From contig QJNS01000123.1 in NCBI GenBank assembly GCA_004154925.1, positions 62,001-126,000 on the forward strand: a stretch of 64,000 bases of DNA, given 5' to 3'. Position numbers and translations under genes: made by a program. Below the pieces are notes generated by a model that was given only the letters and a program-made list of their open reading frames with translations, ran no database searches and was not told the origin of the DNA. Shown in pieces: positions 44,532 to 56,167 of the stretch (the stretch's first letter is position 1; the number at the start of each line of letters is the position of its first letter). Origin of the DNA: Monosporascus cannonballus. Taxonomy: Eukaryota > Ascomycota > Sordariomycetes > Xylariales.

Positions 44532-47500
44532 ATGGCGTCTTTGAAGAAATTGTTGGCCTTGCTCGGCGTCACCGCGACTATCGGCCGTGTCGTCGCCCAG
44601 AATAACTCGACCGAATGGCCAGTGCACGATAATGGCCTGACTACTCTAGTCCAATGGTTCGTCCGACCTCGATAGGTTTGAATACGCCGTCTAACTCTCC
44701 AGCAGGGACCACCACAGCTTCTTCGTGAACGGGCAGAGGCTATTCGTCTTCTCTGGAGAGGTGAGCTTTCTCCTCGAGTGTTTTCCCGTTGGTTGTGTGG
44801 AAAGGCTGACTTTAACCTAGTTGCATTACTGGCGGTATCCTGTGTAAGTCACTGCGAGGATTGCCTTTCTCGTGATGGATTGCTAATATAACCAAGACCT
44901 GAGCTGTGGAGGGACTTGCTAGAGAAGGTCAGGGCTGCAGGGTGAGCTGAATTTTCCCAAAGCCCTTCGTGATAGCTTCTCACTTTATATCCAGGTTCAA
45001 TGCATTCTCGATCTATAATCACTGGGGTTGGCATAACCCGGTGCCGGGAGTTCTAGATTTCGAGAGCGGCGCCCATGACTTCACGACGCTCCTGACCCTC
45101 GCCAAGGAGCTCGGTATGTACGTGATTATACGTCCGGGTCCCTACATCAACGCCGAGGCCAATGCCGGCGGTTTCCCTCTCTGGGTCACGACCGGGGCCT
45201 ACGGACGTCTGCGCAACAATGACCCCCGGTACACTGAAGCGTGGACACCGTACATGACGAAGATGGCGAAGGTGGTCAAGCCGCACCTCATTACCAACGG
45301 CGGGAATGCTATCTTATACCAAATCGAGAACGAGCACAGCGAGCAATGGCTCGACATCAAGAACAGGGTCGACAACGTTCCTGTGCAGGAGTATTTCGAG
45401 CTGATGAAGCATAATGCGTGGGATAACGGCATCGATGTTCCCTTGATGCACAATGCGCCTAATATGGTTTGCCCGGCTGCCCTGACTTTCGAAGTAGGTT
45501 CATGTGCTAATATCTTCTAGAGGGGATTTAGTTGGTCGAAGGATTTCTCCGACGCGAAGGGAAACGTCGATGTGGTCGGTCTCGACAGCTATCCCTCGTG
45601 CTGGAGCTGCAATCTCAGCGAATGCACGGGAACCAACGGGGTATATGTGCCATACGTGAGTCTGAGCTAGGAACTAATACCTACAACTGCGTACTGACGG
45701 CCCTCAAACAGAAAACTCAAAATTACTACGAGTAGGTAAACAGGATGTACAGTCTCTAAGCACGCTATGCTGACAAACCCCGGTAAAGTTACTTCACGAT
45801 TCAGTCGCCGTAGGTTACCTGCCAAAGTAAAAATTAACTATGTGCTTCGCTAACGAGGTGTCCTAGAACCCAGCCGAACTTCATGCCAGAGTTCCAAGGA
45901 GGATCGTATAACCCCTGGGGTGGGCCGCAAGGGGGATGCCCCGGCGACATTGGGGCTGATTTCGCCAACATATTCTACCGAAATCTTATTTATCAGCGGG
46001 TTAGCGCCATAAATCTGTACATGCTGTTTGGTGGGACGTCTTGGGGTTGGCACGCGGCTCCCGTCGTTGGTGAGGAAGACATTCTGCTATGGTCTACTGG
46101 AAGTTGAATGCTGAGTCGGCTACAGCAACGAGCTACGATTACTCCTCGCCCATTTCTGAGTCCCGTAGCATTGGCAGCAAGTACTACGAGACTAAGCTGC
46201 TGACACAATTCACCAGAGGTACGGGTCACACTCGAATCGCCTTACATCGACCGAGATAGGATTCAAAGCTAATTGCATGATAGTCGCCAGAGACCTCGCT
46301 ATGACTGATAGACTGGGCAATGTAAGTCTCATTATCACCATGGGGGTTCGGGCGCTAACGTTGGCTAGGACACGACGTACACGAATAACCCAGCCATTAC
46401 CACGGCCGAACTGCGAAATCCGCAGACCGGAGCCGCCTTCTACGTTGTGATGCATGCTGATTCGACGTCGTCAACGCGGGAAGCCTTCAAGCTGGATATC
46501 CAGACGTCTGAAGGCGAGCGTATGTCGCCATCATTATCTCGTGAGGGGCGTTGCTAACATGTACACAAGTCACGGTCCCCCAGTACGGAGGGGGTGCGAC
46601 CATCAACGGCCACCAAGCGAAGATCCTCGTGACAGACTTCAAGTTTGGCAGCAAGACGCTGCTGTATTCTACCGCCGAAGTCTTGACTTACGCGGTCATA
46701 GACGATAAGGAGATCTTAGTGCTTTGGGTTCCGACTGGGGAGTCGGGAGAGTTCACCGTCTCCGGCGTGAGGACCGCTAGCGTGACTTCATGCAACGGCT
46801 GTGCGAGTGTCGGTATCTACTCAGGACGATCCAATGTCACCGTCACTTTCATGCAAAATGCCGGAAAGAGCATAGTTACCCTCGAAGATGGCTCAAAAGT
46901 CGTGCTGCTCGACCGATCGGCTGCCTATCGCTTCTGGTCGCCGAGTTTGAGCGACGATCCAATGGCACCTGCCAACTCAACTGGTAGGATCTCCTATTTG
47001 TTACACCAACTATAAGTGCTCAGCTGATATCTTTCTTCAAGTGCTGGTCCATGGCCCATACCTAGTGCGGTCCGCAGCTATCGACGGACGGAAACTACAC
47101 CTCACAGGAGACGTCGCAAACACTACGGCAATTAGCGTGTTCGGCCCTAAATCGGTATCTTCGGTCACATGGAACGGCAGGAATCTGGAAATCGCTTCCA
47201 ATAAAGATGGCGTCATCACGGCCGAGATCGAGGCGGCACCATCCTTTGAGTTGCCGCGTCTAGCCGGATGGAAGCAGACAGATGGCCTGCCCGAAATCGC
47301 TAAGGACTACGACACAACCGGAGAGGCTTGGATCAGTAAGGCTCTGCAATTGTTCGTTAACTCCGAGGCGTGATTCTAACATCGTCCCAGCTGCCGACAA
47401 CTTCAACACGACAAACCCGACCAAACCCGCCGCCAACAACCCCGTGCTCTACGTGGACGACTACGGCATCCACATCGGCGCGCACATCTACCGCGCGACC

Positions 47501-48382
47501 TTCCCCACGACATCCGAGCCGCCGACTGGGGTGTACGTCAACGCCGTGGGCGGTCTCGCCTTCGGGTACTCGGCCTGGCTGAACTCGCAGTTCATCGGCT
47601 CCTGGCTGGGGCGGTCCTGGCTCGACAAGCAGGGGGTGACGTTCTCGTTCTCGAATGCGACGCTCAACGCCGCGGACGCGGGCGAGGACAACGTCCTCGT
47701 CATTGTCATGGACAACTCGGGTCACGACCAACGTTCCGCCGCCCTGAACCCCCGGGGTATCACGAATGCCACGCTCGTGGGGCCGAGCGGCGACGAATAC
47801 GCCTTCCGCGAGTGGAAGATCGCGGGAGCCGCCGGACTTGGTCGGGAACCTATCGATCCCGTCCGCGGCATCCTCAACGAGGGCGGATTCTACGCGGAGC
47901 GCGTCGGCTTGCATCTCCCTGGCGCGCCGGAGGCGGAGTTCGAGGCCGCAGCTACCGGCGGCGACATCCTGAAGGTGGAAGGGGCGGGCGTTAGGGTCTT
48001 CCGCACGGTAGTCCCCCTTGATGTGCCAAAGGGGCTGGACGTGTCGATTTCCTTCCGGCTGACCGCGCCTTCGGATGAGACTTTCGTTCCGGTGACGGGC
48101 AAGACGAATCAGCTCCGCGCATTGCTCTTCGTTAATGGGTATCAGTACGGCCGGTTCAACCCCTACATCGGACATCAGATCGACTTCCCCGTGCCTCCGG
48201 GCATCCTGAACTACAATGGCGACAACACCATCGTGGTCAATGTTTGGAGCCAGAGCGCGGACGGCGCCGAGATGAAGGTCGAGTGGAAGGTCGACTACGT
48301 CCATGATACGTCGTATGATATGACCTTCGACGCGTCTTATCTACGACCTGAATGGAGTGAGGAGAGACTGGACTGGGTTTGA
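44532..48382 (+). CDS. lacA: Secreted beta-galactosidase, GH35
   Basis: Fourteen exons, all in phase: 44532-44656, 44706-44760, 44821-44843, 44897-44941, 44995-45493, 45521-45655, 45712-45731, 45867-46069, 46126-46218, 46284-46321, 46369-46519, 46570-46983, 47042-47335, 47391-48382. The product is 1028 aa, close to Aspergillus LacA (1007). Signal peptide 1-22 ([16 protein letters not shown]). GH35 motifs: [44 protein letters not shown], and QIENE with acid/base Glu about 196. The nucleophile Glu is about 309 in [13 protein letters not shown]. The later exons form the beta-sandwich jelly-roll domains. It hydrolyses terminal beta-galactosides (lactose, galactan side chains) outside the cell. 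Exons 3 and 7 are only 23 and 20 nt. The exon 7 donor must be GTAGGT; using the next GT would place a TAG in frame. The family's IENEY tyrosine is His here. Confidence 0.9.
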
Positions 48383-49437
48383 TATAAGGAACTATGGTAG
48401 TTGTGGTAGAATAGACTTGCCCCGCAGCCTTGCCGGTGGTTTATGAACAACCTTTCTATTAGTGTGTCGCAAAAGCGATGCCGCTATTGCGTGGCTAGCG
48501 ATAAAGTTATATATGGTCGATTTGTTACCACGACATAGTGACTGCGGGTTGATGATGAAACCAGACAATTGCATGCTAGGCTTGGTGGTAGCTCCTTATA
48601 GAATTCGTCAGCTTACACTCTTCTATTACCTGAACTGGTACTCCGGGGGGCTAAGCCCCTCCTCCATCGTTACACCTTGGACCAGCATTTGCCGGCACCT
48701 ACTCCTCATCTTCACCGCTTAATAAAATCTTGGGGGGCGCCTACTCTTGCTACCTCCCTATCACATGAAAGCTGCTTTGCGAGGAAGTGCGACGGAGCAG
48801 AATTGCCATAGTCGATGCCCTTTTATATTGGAAATAATGGTACCAGGTTGTATTGGAACCGATGGACATGAGAGGTCAGGCTCAAAATGCTTTCCTCGAG
48901 AAGGGGAAGGGAAAGAAGGGCTAATTTCGGGATATGGCACTGTTGTTGATTTATATCTCGAGTAGGGTGTACTAGAGTACGACTGGTTGTCACATCCTGC
49001 ACATTGTCGTCATATTTAAGCAGATCAGGAGGGTGCCTGCATCTCTGCTAAGTCTACCAGCATGATATTTACGTAGGTATTTTCTAGTGCCGTGGTGAAA
49101 CGCCACTTCGATATGTGTAAATAATCATGTAGTGGACTCGATGGGCATGTTTTATCCTTGCGTACATGTCCGCTGGGAAGGAGTGAGTATGAGGAAAGTA
49201 CGTCAAATGCCGAGAGAATAGAAGGAGCTCCCATCCAGCGGGCCTGGAAGGTTTCTTGTATTTCTCTAGTTTCTGGGTGGAGTACATGTAGTTATGTTTC
49301 TAACGATCTTCCTGTCAGGCATATTTGTATTTCTCTGGTTGCAGAGCATTTCCCCCATACTCTTACTGACCTGCATGCGCTCTTACATGCATGTACACAA
49401 TACGCCATAGAGAAAACAAGGCCCCCTTAGTAACGAT
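48383..49437. other. Intergenic
   Basis: No gene recognised. A short GC-rich hairpin (GGGGCTAAGCCCC) lies at 48647-48659. Confidence 0.45.
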
Positions 49438-50960
49438 ATGGCTTCGAAAACAGGCTCGTCCAGTGTCGGTAGTTCACGGTCCATTCAAGGGGGTCGGCCT
49501 CGGAAGAAGCGGCAGCTGTCTCGAAGCCGGTCTCCTAAGCCAAAGACCAAACCTAGACGACCGACAAGACATATGGTCCGGCAGTCGATGGAAGCCGAGC
49601 TACGTAAGGACAGCTCCAGGGGGTATACCGCTTCCAGAGGCAGCCGGTCCCAGTCGGCTATCCGCATCTCCGACCACGGGGATGATGACAAGGGCCAAAG
49701 TAAGCAAACCGCTGGCTAAGATCGACCTGAGTTTATGTAAGGAGGCCTGACCCTCCAGGCCTGGATGACGTCCAGCTGCTAGGCACATCAATACGTCCGC
49801 AGCCGCGGATGATAAGGAAGAACGAGGCGTCGGCGTCGCAGGAAAGACGCCCGCGCCAGAAAGAGGTGTTGAAAGCCCTTCCCACGTACACTAACCGATC
49901 TGGGACCAACACCCTTTCTTTCGAGGCGGACCTGGCCGCGGCCGCCGGTCCGGTCCCAAAGCCCGCAGCAACCTGGTCAGAAAAAGATGCACGCAGTCTT
50001 GATCTCGTCCTCCAGAGCGGCGTTTGGTTCAATTTGTGGCGGACCTCGATACACCACTTCCGTCGTAATCCAGACGATCTATTCACCTGGGGATTTCGCC
50101 GTTTAGACAGAAGTATCATGACACTTCGATATCTGGCCCAGCTGATGCCGCATCCGATCTGGGATGGCGATCTTAACTTGATGAGATACGTCCTTCAGAA
50201 AGCTGTCTTTCTTAGGATCGAGAACCACATGATACCGATGGAGCCACTTAGCCCGGAACTGATAGACATGTTATTTGCCCAGGAAGATATTGATGAACGG
50301 GAGTAAGGCACCATCGTAAACCAAGCAGTCAGATATTGGTCAGGCGCCGGGCCGGTAGTGTCCCGTAGGCTATCAGCCCTCGTCCTCGTCAATAAAATGG
50401 AACGTCGGATGCAGGGCAGGAGGGAGCCAGTTAGTCAGCCCCGGGACGTGCGGCGTTTTAATTTAAAACGAAAAGACATCGAACTGACATGGGAATGTCT
50501 CGACTCCTTACACCGTGATGGGTACTTTCAATCCTTGGTAGAGAAATACTATGCGGGCTTTGCTCAGACTATCGCAGCTCGCTAGGGACAGCTGATCCCT
50601 GAAAATAGAGACCGGTTGAGGTCGTGGATGAAGATGAGCCTCCTGAACAGAAGGAGAGCAAAGCTGCGCACGGAACCGGACTTCCCGCCAGACGATATGA
50701 AAATCCACAAGCAGGTGCCCTACTGGCTCGCGGAGGGGTGCGACGAACGATTCCTTGACGCCATGTTCGATTGGAGGAGGGGGCCTGTTTACCCCTAACG
50801 GGGGAAGGTCATCAAGGCTATTCAGAGACCGGGACCGGAGCGTGATGCTAAACCCGATGCCCTTGGCACCGACGACGATATTCCAGCGGGTTAGCTGTAT
50901 CTCCAACGAATGCATGCTTGGGAAACAGGTATTTCGTGCGTTCGACGTTGGTTCTTTTCG
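49438..50960 (+). pseudogene. Nuclear-type hypothetical protein gene with four in-frame TAA/TAG stops
   Basis: Exon 1 (49438-49699) starts MASKTGSSSVGSSRSIQGGR and is Arg/Ser/Lys-rich (RPRKKRQLSRSRSPKPKTK). A 59 nt intron (donor GTAAGC, acceptor CTCCAG) leads in phase to exon 2 from 49759 (LDDVQLLGTSIRPQPRMIRK). The main frame reads as folded protein (ATWSEKDARSLDLVLQSGVW, DDLFTWGFRRLDRSIMTLRY, VPYWLAEGCDERFLDAMFDW). It is interrupted at 50304 (TAA), 50583 (TAG), 50796 (TAA) and 50892 (TAG), each time continuing open in the same phase. All four would be CAA or CAG (Gln) before a C-to-T change; no TGA and no frameshift is seen. That pattern fits mild RIP in the preferred CpA context. No family recognised. 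Confidence 0.6.
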
Positions 50961-51786
50961 GTACGCATGTATTCTTATCTCTACCTAGGTAGGTAGTTAT
51001 AAAGATCGCTCTTCTCCCAACAGTTGACCTGCTCTGTAGTCAAGAGCTCCTTGCGGGGGATACGAATCCAGTAGATGGCGATAAGGCGTCGTGTTTAAAA
51101 GGCCCCGTGCGGTCGACGTACTACTAGAAAGGGAAGTGGGGATTGATTTTCCATCTTCTAATTGGCCCGATTCGTGGTGAATTAAGCGGAGCTTGGCGCA
51201 GATTTCAAAAACTGGGTGTAGTAGCACCCCCTCTAACCATTTATCGGATACGCAAATGTTTGATAGTGAAGCCATTTCGATAAGCATGCGTTGTGGGAAG
51301 TGGCGAGATCTGCAGGTATTCAATGGACAAGAAGACTAACCCTTGGCTGAACTACCGTTCCCGCGGGTGTGTGCCCGATCTTTGATTGCGACAACATTAA
51401 ATCCTACATACATCCTATGTATGCTTCCTCGTTTTGTATTAGGTACGGCGCCGATCGAGTTACACAAATTGCGGAGCCTTTATTCCTATCAGCCGCCTCC
51501 AGGGCATCCATTGGCTCGTTTGGACATGCCAATGCCGCTAATCACTTGCATTGCATCCGTCGATCATATCGTGCTCAAATAGTGACGCAAAACTGGTCGG
51601 CAAACTTGATACGCCCGCCGGGAATGACTTCATGGGGCTCAACGAACTAAACACACAGCCTTGCGCTTGGAGGTTATGCATGTCAACACTGAGCCAATTC
51701 CTGTCTTTGATCCCTTGCCCTTTCTCCTACCTCTTCAGCCAAACGCACAACTTGGAACACGTCTACGGAACATGGATGTACGTGCG
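50961..51786. other. Intergenic
   Basis: Upstream region of the PQ-loop gene; nothing else recognised. Confidence 0.45.
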
Positions 51787-52831
51787 ATGGACAATTCCGA
51801 ACGATGCAGGGAGCTTTCTCATCCCTCGCTCCCGCAATTCATCACCGGCTGGTAAGTGGAATTCTCCGGGTGCCTGCCGGGCCTCGGGGCGTCTTAATCG
51901 ACCGTAAGCGCAGCGTTCTAATACGACGGGACGCAGTCTTCTGATGGCATGGCTCCTCGTCAGCTACATACCGCAATGGGCTAGGGTCATATCGCGCAAG
52001 TCAGCCGAGGGCCTCTCTACCCTGTACATGCTGCTGGGCTCCACGTCGGGCGTCTGCGCCGTCGGCAACATCCTGATGTTGCCGTCGAGCCAGGTAGACA
52101 TCAGCTGCTGCCGGGGCAACTCGCCATTCTCGTGCATCAGTGGCCTGCTCGGCATGCTCCAGGTCGTGTTCGGCATCGTCTGCTTCTGGACCGTGCTCTT
52201 CCTGTACGTCTTCTACTCGGAGGACGAGGCCGACGCCGTGATGACGGGCCGCCGCCCCTCGCTGTCGGGGCCCGAGCGCACCTTCCGCCGCGCCCGCCAC
52301 GCTTGGATGGTGCTGCTCCTCGTCTGCGCCTTCGCCTTCGCCGTGCTGCTCGTGTCGGCCCTCATCCGCGTCCTGGGCCCGCAATACGCCCAAGCCTGGG
52401 CCGACGGGCTCGGCGTCGCCGTCGCTATCCTCGCCTGCGTCCAGTGGGTCCCGCAGATCCTGACCACCTGGCGCCTGCGTAGCCTCGGCAGTCTCAGCCT
52501 GGCCTATCTGTGTCTCAGCGCGCCCTACACCTGGGCCTTCGGCATCAGCCTGGCGGCCCGCTTCGGCCTCGTCGGCTGGAGTACCTGGATCGTCTACCTG
52601 CTCGTCGGCACCATGCAGTTCGTCCTGATCGTCACGGGCGTGGTGTTCTTGATCAGTGAGCGCCGCAATCCCGATGAGGCCAAGCGGGCGAGCATCCGCG
52701 TGGACTTTGCTGAATGGAACAACTCGAGACGGTCCATCGCTTCCTCGAACATTGCCCCTGATGAGCGCCGTCCGCTTCTTCCGCAGCCCCGAAGCTCGGA
52801 TGGTCGAAGCCCGTCTGCGCATAGGCGCTGA
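51787..52831 (+). CDS. PQ-loop repeat seven-helix membrane protein
   Basis: Two exons (51787-51851 and 51937-52831) joined in phase across an 85 nt intron (GTAAGT...ACGCAG), giving 319 aa. The start MDNSERCRELSHPSLPQFIT was chosen because it matches the usual short N terminus of fungal PQ-loop proteins; an upstream in-frame ATG at 51661 is also open. There are two PQ motifs at the expected places: SYIPQWARVISRKSAEG and CVQWVPQILTTWRLRSLGSL. About seven hydrophobic helices are visible (for example AWMVLLLVCAFAFAVLLVSA and STWIVYLLVGTMQFVLIV). The C-terminal 60 residues are polar with RRPLLPQPR, a possible dileucine-type vacuole-sorting motif. Members include lysosomal or vacuolar cystine and cationic amino-acid exporters and SWEET relatives. 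The substrate is not predictable here. Confidence 0.88.
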
Positions 52832-53567
52832 GAAGGAGGCTCTAGCTCATCCTAACCCACCATACATATATGGAGTATTCACTCACGGCTAAGATTCGCC
52901 TCGTCACGCGTGAGAGGAGCTTGATAGTGCCGCCGGCTTCGAAAACTTTTGGTCAGATACGGTATAGTCTTATTGACTTTACAGAACGTAAGCCAGAATG
53001 CGGAAAGATTCCAGAAGGGGTCTGCTTTGTGCAAAGAGATGTCCTTGCCTAGACTAATGTTATCAAACTATAAAGAGATGCTAGATTATGAGCAGTCCCA
53101 AAAAAGAGAACCCGATTTGTCGTATATTTCAATCTTGGCCGTTAGTCTACTTCTTGGAAATTATGTATCTTGTCAGTTTCAGCGTCATTACGCATGTCGT
53201 GGATCAAGCTAATTTGAAAGCAAATACACCACAAATTGACAATTGAATTCGACTTGAAGTATCTCTTTGACAGTTAGGCGCTTTACCAAAGCAAACTTTG
53301 TGTACGTTCCTGTTTTTGCGGTGTCGGGAATGATAATCCATTAAAAGCAACATTGCTATCACTGAAAGCTACAGACGTATCAGGGAATTTTTTAACAACG
53401 CCTGTTCTGCCAAGACAGCGTATTTATCAGGGGACTCTGTATCTATTCCAGTCCCATGCTAGTCTCCGGATCCCTAATACTTTCTGGCCTGAGATAGTTC
53501 TCATCCACCTCCATGCCTCCTAGGAGCTACTGCCTGTTGTAGTGGAGTATGACGCCGGGTCCCGCGG
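52832..53567. other. Intergenic
   Basis: Between the 3' ends of the PQ-loop gene (plus) and the coiled-coil gene (minus); nothing recognised. Confidence 0.45.
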
Positions 53568-54182
53568 CTAATCCTCCCCCGACTCCCTCGCCCCCTCACA
53601 AATGACTGAAGGATTCCTGGACAAGACTTTGATGTCATTGCTAAGGCTCTGGAGATCGAGGTCGTTTAGTTTCTCCGTAAGTGCGTCCACGACCGCGGTT
53701 TCGCTCGTTTTCGATGATGGCTCTTGGTAAAGTCTTCGGACCTCCTCTCTTTTCTGGTCAAGCTCCGCCTCCTGCCTGTCATGATGCGCCTTCCATCTGT
53801 CGAGGTTCAACTTCCGTATGTCGAGCCACGCCTTTTGCTTGTCGAGCTTTGCCTTTTGCTTATCGAGGTCCGCCTTCTGCTTGTCGAGGACCGCTTGCTC
53901 GCTTCCGAGCATATCCATGTGTTGAGATATCCATCCTCGCTGTTCTTCGATGCTCTGCTGCTGCTTCCTGTAGTCCGCAAGGAGTGCAGCAGCCCCGATG
54001 AGAAAATTTGCCTTACTATCCTCATCCATGACATATGCGAGGACCGGCCGTTGGGGTGCGTAGTTTGCTCTGGTTGGATTGGGCGTCTCGCGTGCTGGAT
54101 CTGTGTCGGCGGTCGTGCTTGGTAGTATGAGGTTCTTGGTGCGAATCGGCCACGTATTTTCAGAGATGGTGGATGTTGGCAA
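53568..54182 (-). CDS. Coiled-coil protein with exact heptad repeats
   Basis: Single frame of 204 codons on the minus strand. Residues about 75-150 form a coiled coil built from consecutive seven-residue units starting at about 99: LDKQKAD, LDKQKAK, LDKQKAW, LDIRKLN, LDRWKAH, HDRQEAE, LDQKREE. The first three units are near-identical at the DNA level (21 bp period, roughly 53826-53900), which points to recent expansion. The N terminus is Thr/Pro-rich and the C terminus (VVDALTEKLNDLDLQSLSND) is acidic and helical. No known domain. It could be a structural or cytoplasmic scaffold protein. An ATG start with 21 residues before the first Pro/Thr stretch was taken because it is the first in frame. 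Confidence 0.6.
   Translation of the reverse strand: MPTSTISENTWPIRTKNLILPSTTADTDPARETPNPTRANYAPQRPVLAYVMDEDSKANFLIGAAALLADYRKQQQSIEEQRGWISQHMDMLGSEQAVLDKQKADLDKQKAKLDKQKAWLDIRKLNLDRWKAHHDRQEAELDQKREEVRRLYQEPSSKTSETAVVDALTEKLNDLDLQSLSNDIKVLSRNPSVICEGARESGED
53826..53900 (-). repeat. 21 bp tandem repeat encoding a heptad
   Basis: About three and a half near-identical copies on the plus strand of GCCTTTTGCTTGTCGAG plus four bases, each encoding LDKQKA plus one residue on the minus strand. Confidence 0.8.
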
Positions 54183-56167
54183 GATGAACTGATGGGCTGG
54201 ACCGGAGGAAAACTTGCTCCAAATAAAGGCGTAGCGCCTTCCTACCTAGAATATGTACCTGCTGATTGACAGTACATGTAACATGTTCCTTCCTCTGATC
54301 ATCAGGATCCTCTCCGTCAGATGTCTAAGCACGCCCACTACTGCTACTCCTATATTCATACTCGAGGGCAGCTGGGCTTGACATTACATTTGCCAATCCA
54401 TCCAGCAGGGACAGGCGGCCTAGACTTTCGTTCCTACTGCCGACAAGAGAGCTTTAATTTGCCTCACTTGGTCTTGTCCGTATGTCCCTACCTATCCCCT
54501 ATCAATTTGGACAGGCACATCTAAATCCGGTCAGATAAAACATTGGTATAATGTAATTACTTTTATCGGAGGCCCTCGGCGACCCTGCCAGCATTTTCTC
54601 CTGTGCCGGCACGTGGATCAGGCTAGTCGCGTAGAAGTCAGCTAGAAAGCATCTCCAAATCCCGGTTTTCTGCCCAAAGGATTCTCAGCCCTGGCTATCG
54701 TTCCGATGGTGCGCTCCAGGTGTCTCCCTCTCGCCTTAGTGGATTCCTCGAGCGTAAAGCCTACGCACTGTATCTTCGTTTCTTGGTTGTCTAGCTATCT
54801 TATTTTGCCTGCTCTCGCCCGACGGCTGGTAACCTCGGCTTTTCTGTGCTTCGTCCCCCGCCCGTTCCTCGTCTTGTCCGGGCGTCTGTCTGTGGGCTTC
54901 GTGAGGCTGTTCACCTATGTGTGTAGTGCGATTCAAATGACTCGTGACTCACCTGAAGCTATTAATGGGACTAATATGGCTTATCCTTGTAGATGGCCCA
55001 TTGTAGATCTTGAAGAAGCAGGCGAGGGCTTCCGCAGCGACAGCTTTGATGTACCTGGTCCGCCAAGGAAAGGAATTTCACTAGGTTGGAATCTTCTATT
55101 TTCCACCTCTCAACATGTATGACTGCAAAAGAAGCGCTTGTGTGCCTCTGCCTTGTATTTCTGATGCATTGCTTCCTACGATCGGCGACACAGTTTTGGG
55201 TGATAGTGGTAGCTTTTCACGGTTCCCTTCTCGGCGTTGAGTACATGGATATTCGCTACCTCCCCGGAAGGTAGAGATTCTGCCCCCGCTGCGGGACGAG
55301 ATCATTTCTCTTAATAAACCATACATCACGTTTTTTAACACAAACAGTATCGATTGATAGGTACGTATGCATCCACGAGGTAAAAGACTTACAACGGTAA
55401 AATGGCTCCACAAATCATTGTAGCTAGGCAGAGCTAGCGGCTGGACTTAGGCCAAGCATCGATGCGACGGATCAAAAAGCAGAATAGGAACCAATCAAAA
55501 CCGGTGACGACCCGGGTCGTCGCCGGAATAGGAAATTGTTAGCGCATGATCCCGGGCCGCCCTAACGTCAAGTTATCCTGCTGACTGACAATGTTTACAG
55601 GTTGGTTGGCATCCTAAAGAGTTCGAGATGCGGTCATACGCATAGGGCATTGTGAACCCTGGAAAACTCCATGCTATGCTGAAGAAGCGCAGTTTTGCCG
55701 GCCGGAGATACTACTAATTCCTTGTAGCTCCGGCCATGGCGGTATAAACGGAACTACACCAACAGCATCACCCTGGCGATGCATAGCTGAGGAGATTTTG
55801 AGATTGAAACCTCTTCTTCGGTACCACCATTCGCTTTTATACTTAGAATGACTATCCTATCGCGATTTCATTGCACTTACCACTGTTGCCACACCTCCTC
55901 TTAGAGGTTTCTAAAACTAACATAGAGCTTACCGCAGAGAGTGCTGCTAGGTAGCATAAACCCGTAGACCTATGACCACCTGATTCAAACATCCGGTTGT
56001 AGCATGTACCCAGGGCAAGCAACGACACCGAGACCAGATATTCATTGAGCTATGTATATAGGGTCCTCCTTGCTAATGTAGGACACTATTGAAATGCGCC
56101 TCTTTTGAAAGCAGCAGAAGCAGGGTAACAGGCCCAGGTGTTCTAGAGAATGGTAGAATAGCACTAA
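54183..56167. other. Intergenic, 2 kb
   Basis: No conserved gene or repeat recognised. A 138-codon plus-strand frame at 54706-55122 begins with hydrophobic segments but has no recognisable domain and is probably chance. Confidence 0.4.

Noticed and set aside
47357..48304. Long minus-strand frame opposite the last beta-galactosidase exon
   Set aside because: Shadow frame in GC-rich coding DNA; the plus strand is clearly GH35.
40517..50960. Reassigned genetic code (TAA/TAG read as glutamine)
   Set aside because: mS26 and CAB4 terminate at TAG at the expected C termini and glutamine is otherwise encoded by CAA/CAG, so the standard code applies.
52001..52822. Minus-strand 273-codon frame opposite the PQ-loop gene
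   Set aside because: Shadow of the GC-rich coding strand; composition is Ala/Glu/Asp/Gly without structure.
54706..55122. 138-codon plus-strand frame with hydrophobic segments
   Set aside because: No recognisable domain and low-quality composition; likely chance.
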